From the NCBI GenBank assembly GCA_004380135.1, contig QXCR01000013.1, positions 266,049 to 330,048 on the forward strand: a stretch of DNA of 64,000 nucleotides, written 5' to 3'. The first letter of the stretch is position 1. Each line of letters starts with the position of its first letter. The stretch is from Stemphylium vesicarium. Lineage: Eukaryota > Ascomycota > Dothideomycetes > Pleosporales > Pleosporaceae. A program made the position numbers and the translations under genes. The notes beneath the pieces are model-generated. The model was not told the origin of the DNA, did not search any database, and was given only the letters and a program-made list of their open reading frames with translations. Positions 1-11,095 of this stretch are shown in pieces.

Positions 1-114
1 ATACCGCTTTTCCCGAGGAGGATGAGGGAGTGGGGGAGAGAGGTGATGTGGCTTCTTGATATCAAGATTTAGGGGAAGAGAGAGAAATAGGAGTGTGTGT
101 ACCTCTAGTATGAG

Positions 115-157
<43 letters not shown>

Positions 158-464
158 ATCCGGGATTCTTGCAACTATTTTGTACATACGAGAAAAGCTA
201 AAAGGCGTGTTGGGGAAGATGAAAAGCTCCGTGTTTTCCAGCCCTGCTGCTCCAGCTAAGCCCTGTTATCCTGGTAGTACATGGGGGGTATATGTAGATG
301 AGAAAAACAAAAATGGAATACAAAAAAAATGGTTCCAGATCCAAACTTGCCGTCCTGACCTTTGAACACCTTGCCTGTTTTCCTGACCGAGAGAAATAGG
401 GGGATATATAAACGTCAAATCATCAACAACAAGAAGGAAAAAAGCAAAGGAATGCCACCACAGT
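1..464. other. Intergenic, 3' flank of the DUF7053 gene
   Basis: No coding feature is supported here. The stretch holds a TG microsatellite and otherwise unremarkable sequence that probably includes the 3' UTR of the minus-strand gene ending at 465. Confidence 0.6.
123..154. repeat. (TG)16 microsatellite
   Basis: Sixteen uninterrupted TG dinucleotides read directly from the sequence. It lies outside any supported exon. Confidence 0.95.
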
Positions 465-2039
465 CTATCCTCGCAAGCTACCCTTTCGATACTTGTCGTC
501 CTTGAGCGGTACCGGCGGCCGCTCATCATCATCTGCTTGCGATTGAGACGGCATAGCCGAATCCTTGCGCTCGCGCACTGGGTTATATTTTGCGCTCGAT
601 AGCGTTGGTTCGGGTACGTACGTAGCACTCGAAAGTGTTGGTTCAGGTGTGTAAGTCGCGTTTGAAAGGACAGGCTCCGGGTTATAAGTTGCGCTAGACA
701 AGATGGGTTCCGGGCTATATTTGGCGCTCGATAGCGTCGATGCGGGCGAGTATGTGGTTGCTGGAAGTGTGTTTTTGTACGTGGTAGAAGGTAAAGTGTA
801 CATGAATTCGTCGATGGCGTCGTCGATATCGTCGAGGAGGTTTTGCTGGTCTGATTGCGAGGTTTCGGAGGTGGATTTGCGGTCGAATGGTTGTTTTGGG
901 TCAAAGGGAAATGTAAAGGAAATGGGTCGTTCTTCAGGTGTGTATGAGATCCTTGGGGCGTGGGCTGAGGGTTCTTGCTCCCCCTGGGATGGGTGGTACG
1001 GGGTGCGTGGGCTGATGGGTAGCAGCGAGATCATGCGCTCGGACATTAATGTCTCAGAATGCTTGTCATAAGGGCTTCCTGGATACAAGGATGTAGGCCT
1101 CTCTCGCTGTGTTGAGAGCCCACCGTCGTATGTAGTCGCAGGTAGTAGGAAGGAGCCTTGTTCTGGTGCCGAGGACGAGACTTCCTTCTCCTCTCGCAAA
1201 AAGGTGAATGACATGGGTCGGTCAGCCTGTCTAGATGGGCTTTCGTTCTGGTCATTCAGTGTCGATGAAGAAGAAAAACCAGGCGAAAGGACAGGATCGC
1301 TTTGGCTTCTCGAATGCGACACGTAGCGCGGCGAGGGGACTTGAAGGTGGTAGCTTGGAGCAAGCTGGTAGTCTGGTGGTGGCGCGATAAAGATGTCGCC
1401 GTGGCCCATTCTCTCACCAGGATCGACGTTACGGAGTGCTTGTAGTCTTTGGTTCGCAAAGTCGGATTCCAGGATATGCGCTCTCTCGACCAGTTTGTCG
1501 ACCAGCTTTCCATGTGAGTCCTTGAAAGTTCTCTTGACAAAACTCAAAAGAAGTGATGAGCATGTCATCTTGACGTCTTCCCGGATGTATAGTCCATGTT
1601 TTGGTGTCTTGAGGCCAGGCTCGGCTGGTGGCTTTGGCTCCCCGGGTAGTCTTCCCCCTACAGTCCACTTCCCTTGAATGTCGAGACCCAGTGGCGCGTA
1701 GACGTGTGTTTGGAGCCCTTCGGACGTGTTGTGGAAGCAAGCATGGTAGGATACTGATCCTGTCGCAAGACCGCCTGGTAGGTATGAGACTTTGTCTTGG
1801 GGTTGTTAACAACATCCACTAGTTAGAGGTTCGAAAGGGGACATACCTTTGATAGTATACCACATAGACCAGTATTCATCCGTCGGCGCATAGGCAGGTG
1901 GCTTGCACATGAATCGCTCGACAACCAACGGGTTCAAGTCGATCATGGCAAGATGGTCGTGATACATGTCTATTACGCTCTTCCTGGTGATGCCTGCTGG
2001 GAGCGGCGTAATAGTAGTGAAGACAGCGGTCTTCGGCAT
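465..2039 (-). CDS. DUF7053 domain protein with C-terminal tandem repeats
   Basis: Two exons, 2039-1847 and 1795-465, joined across a 51-bp GTATGT...AAG intron, give about 507 residues. The N-terminal ~180 residues have the look of the fungal DUF7053 family: an FTTITPLPAG start, the DHLAMIDLNPLVVER segment, and after the splice a KVSYLPGGLATGSVSY stretch, GLQTHVYAPLGLDI and a closing SFVKRTFKDSHGKLVDKL. The molecular function of the family is not known to me. The C-terminal ~320 residues are Ser/Pro/Tyr-rich and probably disordered, with an 11-residue tandem repeat near the end (separate entry). No signal peptide or membrane segment is seen. The splice phase is exact: the Asp codon is completed across the junction. 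The family call is strong for the N-terminus; no role is proposed for the tail. Confidence 0.85.
581..790 (-). repeat. 33-bp coding minisatellite (11-residue repeats)
   Basis: Within the DUF7053 gene about six or seven head-to-tail units encode LSSATYxPEPx, with variants LSSAKYSPEPI, LSNATYTPEPT and LPATTYSPAST. The unit is 33 bp, so changes in copy number keep the frame. Each unit keeps a Tyr and a Pro-Glu-Pro. Confidence 0.85.
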
Positions 2040-3652
2040 ATTGTCCTCTCTCGTACTGATGAATTCGATCTTCTCCGGAATGATGTTTCAAGCACTCGCC
2101 TGTGGATGCGATCAGTGTTTACGCGCGCGTAGGAAGCTGGAGAAGTGGAAGAGAAATGTTTGGACAGCAGAGCAGCGAGGGAAGATGTACTTGTTTCGCA
2201 GGCCATAAGAAGCCCAGCCCAAGAATGCTGACACGCTCCGCCCACGTATCAGTCGTGCGCTCGAGCGCAGCTTCAGATGCCCCTGCATCCAGATTTGCGG
2301 AAGGTTTGGGAACGACAGAACCCCGCCAAGCTCCCCGCCAACAAGTCGAGAACGGCTATGTTGCCGTTCCTGTCATGCCATTGAAATTCTACATCCTGCC
2401 ATTTCCTGTAGCACTTGGCCGGATCGCGTCTGGCCGCTTTGTTTCCATGGGGATCCTACCAATGCCACAGCGAGCTCATACTGGCAGCGTCGTAGAAAAC
2501 ATGGTGCCGAGAAGCGAGAAACACAAAAAGAACGCTGTCAGTCGCGATGCGAAAGCTGATGTTCTGTGACGGCAATTGGTGGCGTGGTGTTGCAGGTGCT
2601 TGGACCCTGGTGCAGATCCGCCGCAGGTACGTTAGAAGCTAAGGTTTACGCTAGGACAGATGAAGCAGTGGCGATGAACTACTGAGGGGTCATCTTCGGC
2701 AATAACCCAAATTGCAGCTGGTAATCTTCACGACAGAGCCATCCTACATTGATAGAAGGGAATCAACTTATTCGTAATTTGATTAGACTTGAATCGAACC
2801 AAAAGAAACGTCGATCTCATGTTCTTTGCACTTCGAGACGACGCCTGCGTCTTCAGGCACATTGTGTCTCTTTTCCGTTTCAGCAGGGCTTCATCAGGCA
2901 TACATCGCATGTTCAGGCGCGCACAACCCATCTCCTCGGCAAAGACCTGCTGCACTGTTACAGACCAAGCGTTTTGAAACGGGATGATGAGGAAAGCGGC
3001 CCGCGACTTTGGATCTCTTTTAGTCGCCCTTCCGGGAGAATCCAGACGTATTTATCCTCCTAAGGCTCGCCGTGCCAAACTGCATAGACGCATGATGTTC
3101 TTTTCCTTAGATTCCGTAAATCCGTTCGAACGCATGTGTTCGTGACAAATGTCCGATGGTGTGTATAGTAGAACGTAATTTGGAAGAAGTAGCCAGGTAA
3201 ATACTCGGCATATGTTCGCCAAACGGCCCATAGTGCCGCTGTCAGATGTGCGGAGCGTCGTAGCCTAATTTCCTTCTTCCAAATATGTCAGATATAGACA
3301 TGATGCTAGGCATCACCAGGATTGCGAATTGAAGACTCAACAGCGTAGTGATGTTGGTAGAGCTGTATGCATGTAAGAAAAGGGTCAGGGCTGATGTACT
3401 TAGTCATACTCAACCAAACACACCCATCCGAATCACCACCTCAAAAACAAACCGACCACTCTGCCCGAAACAAACTACAAAAAACAATGTTGGAGAACGA
3501 TAGCATTACGACTAGAACTCAGCGCTGCACGAAGCAAAGCAAACCAACGGCCTGTCCACCCTCCTGAAAGCACCAAAGCGCGTCACAATCATGCCTGATG
3601 ATCGCTTCCCTGATTCGCATCTATTTCCATCATAGCACCCGCACACTTGTTT
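2040..3652. other. Intergenic, nothing recognised
   Basis: About 1.6 kb between the start of the DUF7053 gene and the 3' end of the MARVEL gene, both on the minus strand. Short open frames occur on both strands but none has family character, splice-joined continuation or codon regularity. It presumably contains the promoter of the DUF7053 gene. Confidence 0.5.
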
Positions 3653-4320
3653 CTACACTCCTTGGTGCATTTTTACATCCTCGTTCCCGGCGGCTTTCTT
3701 GCCAAAGCCCGTGACGCCTCCAGCCTTCCTCCCCCTAACAATGCCCACAACACCGAACACGAAACTCACCATCCAGGCAAACCACGAGACGGCGCTGATA
3801 GCTGTACTGGCACGGGCCACATCGCAGACCTAAAAGCTGAATGTTAGCCATCTTTTCATCTCCAAAACGACCATACCCTGGGTGATTTATACGTACCATA
3901 CCAAAGCATATCCTCCCACTCAAGAACACGCCCAGCGCCACGAACCCACTGAGCCAGAACGACATGGTCAAGCCCTCAAGTCCTAGGAGCGCCCACCTCA
4001 TCGCGCCTGTATCCGCGCTGTGTGAGAATTTGCCGAGGGAAGTGAAGATCAGAGGAGCGAGGGCGAGCAGACTCCATGCAGGCGCAAAGATGAGGTAGTT
4101 GATCTCCATCGGGGAGGATTGCCGCCAGTGAGTTGACCACCATGATGAGACTACAAGGACTCGTCAGTTTTTGACTTTCGTATCTGGAGATGCGCTGATG
4201 CGATGGGAAAGGCGTGGGGGAAGAGTAGGAGGAGAGCGTACCATAGGCCATTAACCCAAGCACGGCAACGGCAAGCACAGCCTGAATGGCGCGAATGGGA
4301 AGGATCCAGTTCATCTTCAT
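3653..4320 (-). CDS. MARVEL domain membrane protein
   Basis: Three exons (4320-4242, 4150-3897, 3829-3653; introns 91 and 67 bp) give 169 residues, the usual size of fungal MARVEL/Nce102-like proteins. Four hydrophobic segments are visible: IQAVLAVAVLGLMAY, the stretch around INYLIFAPAWSLLALAPLIF, LTMSFWLSGFVALGVFLSG and AVSWFAWMVSFVFGVVGIV. A short basic cytosolic tail follows, ending KMHQGV. Proteins of this class sit in the plasma membrane or secretory membranes and organise membrane domains; a specific role here is inference. Both junctions keep phase (AY^V and GM^VCDV). A long polypurine/polypyrimidine tract lies upstream at 4520-4760, common in fungal promoters. Confidence 0.85.
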
Positions 4321-5983
4321 CGTCGTTCGCTGTACTGCTGCTCTCTCTTCGTCCCAGCTTGGTTCGTGTTGTCGTATGTGTATAACGCGTCAACGCGTTC
4401 TGTCTCCCGATAAGAGAGGGAAAAGGGAATTCCGTGTATTCGTCGTGTACTTCGTTCTTGTCGTTCGTAGGTTCGTTCGTTTCCCGTGATCCGCAATCCA
4501 GCGATGGACAATATCACAACGTCACAAGAAAAAAAGTACGTCAACAACAACGAAACAACCTCCGTTCCGCACAAGGAGAAAACAGAAGTGAAGTGGAAAA
4601 CGAACAAGTTAAGAAGGATGAGAGAAAGAAGCGAAAAGAAAAAAAAGAAGCCGAAGCCTGTCCGGAATCTTGAAAGAAGATAAAAAAAAACGATAGAAAA
4701 TGTCGAAAAGGCCGAAAAAGAAGCAGAAGAGAGAAAAGAGGGAGAAGAAGAAAAGAAGATCGAGTTCAAAGCACCAGTTCACGTCAAAAAAGCCGAAGCA
4801 TATACCGCATAACAGCCACGGCGACAGCATGACGGCGTCATCCATCCGCCGTTGTCGTCGTTGTCCTCCTCGCCCAACACAAAACGCTTTACAACCAAAC
4901 CCCAGCCTGCGACCCACGCTGCCTCAACATTCCACCATTCCACGCCCCGAAGTAATGCAAATCGGAAAGCCGGACATGTGAACCACGTTCATGCACGCGC
5001 GGACCCACAGAGGCGCCAACGGCTAGACCGGGATGGGCGTGCGTGTTGGTAGTGGAGATTCTGTAACGGGGTCTGCGACAAGCGAGTCTGGGGCCGTTTG
5101 ATTGGTTAGTTGCGTCTTGGTTGCGTCGCAGGAGGACTGGTACTGCAATTTTCGGCGATGGCAAGGTGGTTTGGGGATGTGAGTGAGGACGGGATCTTGG
5201 GGGGAAGAGACGGAAGGGATGGGGATGGCTTGGACGCGTGGTATCCTGTGTGTCGCGTGCACAGTGGGTTGAAATGCGCAATCCCGTCGCGGTCGCCTCT
5301 TGGCCCCTTTTACACTTTTGAGCAAGCGCAACAGCTGCTGTGCGCGAATAAAATGTACGTCATGCTGGGCGGCTTCAAAAGAACAAATTCAACACCGTTG
5401 TAAATTACTCCATTAATCACCCTCCAGAAGAATTATCGTACATGCGCGCATCTTGCCCCACACCTTAATATGCCCATCGTTTAACGCCTTGTAAGAAAGA
5501 CATTAGTCTGATATGCATCCCCTGATCAGATCGTGATAGATCATAGCAGCGTCAACCTCGGCATCCCCAAATCCAGTGTTTCGTCGCGCGCATTGACCAA
5601 CGGTGAAATGAGCATTCCAGCATCATTAGGTTGTCAGACAACGCCATTGAGTACTCGCTGAATGTGAAAGAAGAGGGTATCAGGAAAGGAAGTGAAGTGT
5701 ACATGAAAAAGAAACATCAGAAAACAAGCTCGCACAGAATAAAGAAAGTTTTCTTGGACCGCAGTCCATCCATAGTGCATGAATGTTGCACAAGTGACTA
5801 ATGATCATACGTCCAGGAGAGGACGAAAACTGTCCGCAATGTCGGTAGACGAACACAGCCACGTCCTGAACTGGCGTGATGTTCAGGCGAGCCGAAATAC
5901 CCTGGGGATGAATAGTCAAGGCATTCTCAGCGCAAAACCATTTCATCGTCGTGATTGAGAGTTCAGGGATACCCTTACGGGCC
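4321..5983. other. Intergenic with polypurine tract
   Basis: No supported gene. From about 4520 to 4760 the plus strand is almost pure A/G, that is a C/T tract upstream of the minus-strand MARVEL gene, which is typical of fungal promoters. The right part (5400-5983) is probably the 3' UTR of the EDC4 gene. Confidence 0.5.
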
Positions 5984-8900
5984 TTAGCGACGAGGGCTAA
6001 AGGGTTGAGCGGCGCGAGTCATCTCGTTGCACTTAGTAACCAGTTGAGAAATGGCGCGAAGGAGCGGGCTGCCGGGAGTGCTCTCGTTGAGTTGAATGTA
6101 CGCAGTAGTTAAGCGCTGAACGACGACGTCCATGATCTTCGGGATGATGTCGCGAACTTCCGGATCCTATAAAGATATCAGCTGGAGTAGTCGATGGAGT
6201 ATGTAATATACTTACGTTGGGGTTGACGCTTCTGAAGACAGCGTTGAGCCAGACAAGACGCTGGGGCAGGTTGTTTTCCAAGGAATCAGAGACCACTGCA
6301 CCAGTCGAGAGCGCGAGTAACGGGCTCACTTCGCTGAGGTACGCGGGGTCGCAGCGAACGAAGACTTCATCAAAGAGGGCAGCACTACGAGGGGATTGCA
6401 GCCATTGCATAGTACCCTGCTCGAAGTTGCCCTGCGACATGAGCCTATGAATTGAGTCGATCTCAAGCTCCTCTGGAGACATCTGCTTTTGAGGAGAGCG
6501 AGTGACTTGAGGGGTGTCTTCTTCACGAGCGGCAGCCTGCGTTGGGCGCTCCTCAATGACCTGTTGCAACTTCGCAATCTGAGACTGGAGTTCGGATTGA
6601 GTCGCGACCATGGTTTGGATAGTCTCCAGGCAGGTGTGGACAGTCTCGGTCAGTTTGGCGATCTTAGCAGAGTCTTCGCGGCGCTGAGCGTGGGCTTGAC
6701 GAAGCTCCCCACCGATCTGGCGCTCAACAAGGTTGGTGAGGTTCGTAATAGCCGGGTTGATGGCTGATCCGACTGAAGCAACGACCATGGGCTCAAAGCT
6801 GCCGGCGATCTTCTTCGAAATCTGGTCAGAAAGCGATTGAACGGTCTGGGGCTGTTTCAGAGCTCGAGCCACAGCATCAGGCACCTCCTTGGAAAGCTGG
6901 GGTCCCAAAACGGACTTGAGGTTGCTGTTAAGACCTTGCTCGACGGTAGCAGAGGTCTTTGCCAGTACTTCGGGAAGTAACACGTTGCGGATGTTGTCGT
7001 CAACCATCTTCCTGATGACACCTTCGACATTCTCGTTGAGCGTGCTAGAGACCATGCGCAGAATCGCTTCTTGCTTAGCACCGTTCGCCGCATTCAGGAC
7101 GCGCTTGTCCTCGTCGAATCGCTTGTACATGACATCTAACTCGCGAGAGAAGCCCTTGGTGATCTCGGCCTGTACCAATTCTCCGAGCTTCTTGGTATCG
7201 AAATCGCCAACAGGTACAGAGGCGGGCGCTGGGGCTTGCTGTTGGAAGTGTTTGTTCATGAGCTGCTTGGCCCACTCGGGCGCTTCAGTGGCAACAGCGG
7301 CAGCAGCCTTGGAAGACTCTGCCTCGACAGGTTCTTCGGCAGGAACTGGAGACTTGGAGTGCGGTATCACCTGGACCGCTTGCGCGTATGACGGAGGCAT
7401 CGCCGCAGGTGCACGAGTAGAAGTGGAAGCGACAGTCGATGGGGGTGCTGATACCTGGGATGCTGCCTCTGCGGCGGCCGAGCGCTTCTTCTTCTTCTTC
7501 TCGGACTTCTCGCTACCACCGTTCATAATGGCTGCGCGAGCCGCATCCTGCTTGCTCTCAACTTTGGCCAAGGTAGATGCACGTACGGCAGCCTCTGGGT
7601 TCATCGACTGCTTTGTTCCGTTGCTGCTTTCCCTCTTCAAAGTCTCGCGAGCAGAACGCTCAGACACAGACCTGGGTGCAGGTGTGTCGCCGGCAGTAGA
7701 AGACTCGTCGGTAACAGGCTGCGGTGTCTTGAGTTGCGAGATAGTGATAATGCCTTCTTCTTCAGCCTCCTTGGGATGAATGGGTTCACCCTCCTTCTTC
7801 CAGCCAAGGTCACTTCGACGGATGCGCAGGACGCAGACGCCCTTGGAGTACATAACGTACAACTCAAACAGAGCAGCGTTTTCCGGGTCATCCACGTCTG
7901 CAGGACCGGCAGGCTCATTGAGCATGTGTAGGCTCCTAATCTGACCCTTCGAGGCGAACGAGTACTCCGTGATGCTTGTCATGATGGCCGTAGCATTGAC
8001 CGGAGGCAGAGGATTCTGGCCCTTGTCGCCCTTGTTCGCCAGACGGGAGATATAGGCAGCTTGGCTCAGAACAGGTAGGTTGTAACGCGGGCAGGAAACA
8101 TGAACAAAGAAGATGGAGTTCCTCGTGGGATGAGCCACGGCCATGATACCAGTCCGGGGATGGAAGGATACACTGCAAATAGCGTCTGACTCATTCTCGT
8201 GTGGTAGGTGAATCTCTTGAACCGCCTTGTTGAGGCCAAGGTCCCAAAGCTGGAAGGCATGGTTTTGCTTCATACCGACCATGACGTATCGCAGCGCAAT
8301 ACCCTTAGTATATGGCTTGTCCTTGTCAAAGAAGAAGACGGAAGTAGGCCACGATTTGGCATTCGGGGTGGTGGTGTGGAACTCGAGCAGCGTCTCGGAC
8401 ACCTCGACCTGGCGTGGTGGGCTACGAGGGTTACCCAGGTCAGGCTCTGTCAGAGTGCGGATGTCCCAGAAGCGCATGCGTCCAGCCTTGTCCAATGACA
8501 CGATGATGGTGTCATCCTCGCTGAAAGTAAAGTCTTTGCCAGCCTTGCCGGTGAGGATCTTGAGGGAGCGCTCCTTGAGGTACTTCTCGGTATGACAGAT
8601 ACGGCTCTTGGTGCGAGCATACTCTGCAGCAACTCGAGGGAAGACGATGTGAATCGACTTGCCTCTGCCAACAGCGAAAAACTCAGGGTGACGCGATGAT
8701 GGCTTAGCGCGTGTCTTGAGCTGGCCTCCAGATGTGTTATCATCCTGGGACGGCGACGGGGGAAGCATCAAGCCCTGAGAATCAAGGTTCTCGCCGAACT
8801 GGTCCTCACGAGCAGGCTCTAGAGAAGTCCAGAAGACAGTACCGTTGACTCCAATGCCGAGGATACTCTCAAGGGCGTGCTGGGATTCATCTGCAGCGGT

Positions 8901-10412
8901 GCAGAGGGCAATGTTGAAGATGCGCTCTTGGTGGTTCTCGAACACTTGGCGGTATTGTCCGTTTTCTTGACGAATGATGCGGAAACCACCCTTCTTAACA
9001 AGGGCATAGACGATGAAGTTCTTGCTAGCAGAGACGAGGGACCGGTCGATCTGGTCAAAGTCCTTCTTCAAGCGAGCAATGTCCATGAACAACTCGTTGG
9101 CAAAGTAGAGATTGCGAGGTGGCATCTGATTGACTTGGATCGAAGCAAAGGCGCGCATGGGGAACCTATAGACTATTACCGTCCGGTCTTCACCCTTGGC
9201 GAGGCTCTCTTCGGCTTCAGCGGTCTCCCAGTTCTCGGCGACGTTGTCTTCGGTAATCTCAGTAGCGACCTCCTTCAAGGCGGCAGCGAGAGGCTTGGGA
9301 AGGGTGGCCTCAATCTCCTTGGCCTTGGCGGCATCGTCGAATTCCTCTTTGATCTCAGTGGCGATTTCGTTCATAGCCTCCTGAATCTCGGGAAGGTCCT
9401 CCTGCAGCTCATCAGCCAATGGTGTAGCTGACTTGCCCTCGGCTTCGGCAAGCGCGTCCTCAACCTGCTGGCCAACCTGCTCGCCTAGGTCGCTCACAGC
9501 CTCAGCGACAGTTTCGTGTACATGGGCCGGAGCTTCCTCGTGGGCAGGCGGGAGGGGCGCCTCGGAAGTGTTCTTCTTGAGAATCTCGACCTTTGGCGCG
9601 GGCGGCTTAGAGCCTTGTTGGATCGGGGTGCGGTTGCGCGGACTTGCAGCTTCGAGTTGATCGAAGGGGTTGACGTAGGTGAACTTGGGAGCGAGCGAAG
9701 TGGGTTCTGGCTGGAATCGCGCAGAAGGCTCACGTCCGTCAGAGCCAAAGACCCTCATGGGTGACCTCATGGGCGAGGCAGAGGCTCCCGGCGTGTGGAC
9801 GGCGGGGTCGGAGGGCACCTGCTCCAGCTCAGCGTCGGCGAGGTCCTGCGCGAGATCGTCCACAACCGTTTCAGGCTTGTTGGACGCAGCTGGCGGAGAA
9901 AGCACCGAGGCGGCGCGAGATGAGCGACCGCTGGACTGGGCTGGCTTGGGGTGGTTGAGCAGGCGCAGAAGCAGATCCTGCGGGTTTTGCTGCTGCGAGG
10001 ACGCGGGCGAGTGCATGGCCTGGGCTTGCGAGGGAGCGCTCTGCGAGGGCGTCCTGCTGCCGCCCATCATGCTTGCCATGAGGTCCGACGACTGCGTCTG
10101 GGCCTGCGACTGCTGCGAAACGCGTCTGGGCTGGCCGGCGCCAGACTGCGAATTGAAGCGCAGCAGGTTGAGGAGGTTGGTCGACTGTTGCTGCGGCGTC
10201 TGTTGCGACACATGGCTCTGTTCGGGCGCTGGAGTGGTCGCCATGGATGTGTTGGGCGACATGACGGCAGACTGGTGGTGAGGCTGCGGGCCGCTCGGAG
10301 AGGGAGAGAAAAGAGGCGAGGAAACGGAGGGCTGTTGGTAGCCAGCTGGTTGCTGTTGGTTGCCAGAGCCGCCACTTTGGAGCCGTGCAAACAGCTCCTG
10401 CAGGTCCGCCAT
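5984..10412 (-). CDS. EDC4: EDC4-like mRNA-decapping scaffold protein
   Basis: Two exons, 10412-6216 and 6166-5984 (49-bp GTAAGT...TAG intron), give about 1459 residues. Order: a Gln/Ser/Pro-rich N-terminus (1-290) beginning MADLQELFARLQSGG; an acidic helical stretch (300-405); a WD40-type propeller (about 409-870, from DRTVIVYRFPMRAF to VCVLRIRRSDLGW); a basic Ser/Ala-rich linker with a KKKKKRS cluster; and a long helical C-terminus from about 1075 that includes coiled coil and ends in a helical module around SIHRLMSQGNFEQGTMQWL. This order is that of EDC4, which scaffolds Dcp1/Dcp2 decapping in cytoplasmic P-bodies. Reading through the last intron would give a wrong Ser/Arg/His-rich tail; splicing restores VRDIIPKIMDVVVQRLTTAY, which suits the family. 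Confidence 0.88.
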
Positions 10413-11095
10413 GGTGAAGGAGACTAGGGCAGATCTGCTCGACTGTCAGCAAATGCGGTAAAGGTACAGTCACAGCTACTGTTGATGCGATGCTGACGAC
10501 ACGGCCAACCTACTTTACTCAAGACCCAAAATTCGCGTGCGTGGCCGAAGCCCAGATTACTTGAATCGCGCAAAGCCGAACCGTTATCGCAGTATTTTTG
10601 AACAAGAGAAGAGCTGGCGAGCAGACGAGAAAATGAAAAATGACGGGCTGCGATGAAGCGCAGATGTCAATTGACGTGCAAGTGGAAGGGTGGTTGACAA
10701 GTTCAAGGTGAGTTGGTTGGCGCCGGCACTCAAGCTAGGCTAGCGCAGCTTGGACGCCGCGGGTGGACCGCTGTGACACTTCACCACATCATCACAGCGA
10801 GTCGCATGTCTATACTGCGCCTCTGATTCATACATAGATCGTATGATTACTTGTCACTCTCCCTTCTATTGGCCACTGATGTTCTCGACATTGACTCATG
10901 GGGACGGCTAATGTACTGAAGCGCCAGCTCACAAGAAGATGTACCTTCATTTGAGACAGACTGCATTCATTTGTTACAACAATTATATTATACACAGTTT
11001 GAAGAAGAAGAATAAAACAATCGGTCGCCCTTGATCTCCGTCCAAGTAGCAGCGCCTGACTCGACGACACCATCTCTACACATCAAGTACATTCT
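10413..11095. other. Intergenic between EDC4 and chitin deacetylase
   Basis: About 680 bp holding the EDC4 promoter and the 3' flank of the chitin deacetylase gene. No further feature is recognised. Confidence 0.5.

Noticed and set aside
2102..2569. 155-codon plus-strand open frame upstream of the DUF7053 gene
   Set aside because: No recognisable family and it overlaps the probable promoter; no splice continuation.
4317..4769. Phe/Ser/Leu-rich minus-strand frame suggesting a membrane protein
   Set aside because: It is the translation of a polypyrimidine promoter tract, not a gene.
6033..6215. Read-through C-terminus of EDC4 (Ser/Arg/His-rich)
   Set aside because: A canonical 49-bp intron removes it and gives a helical terminus that fits the family.
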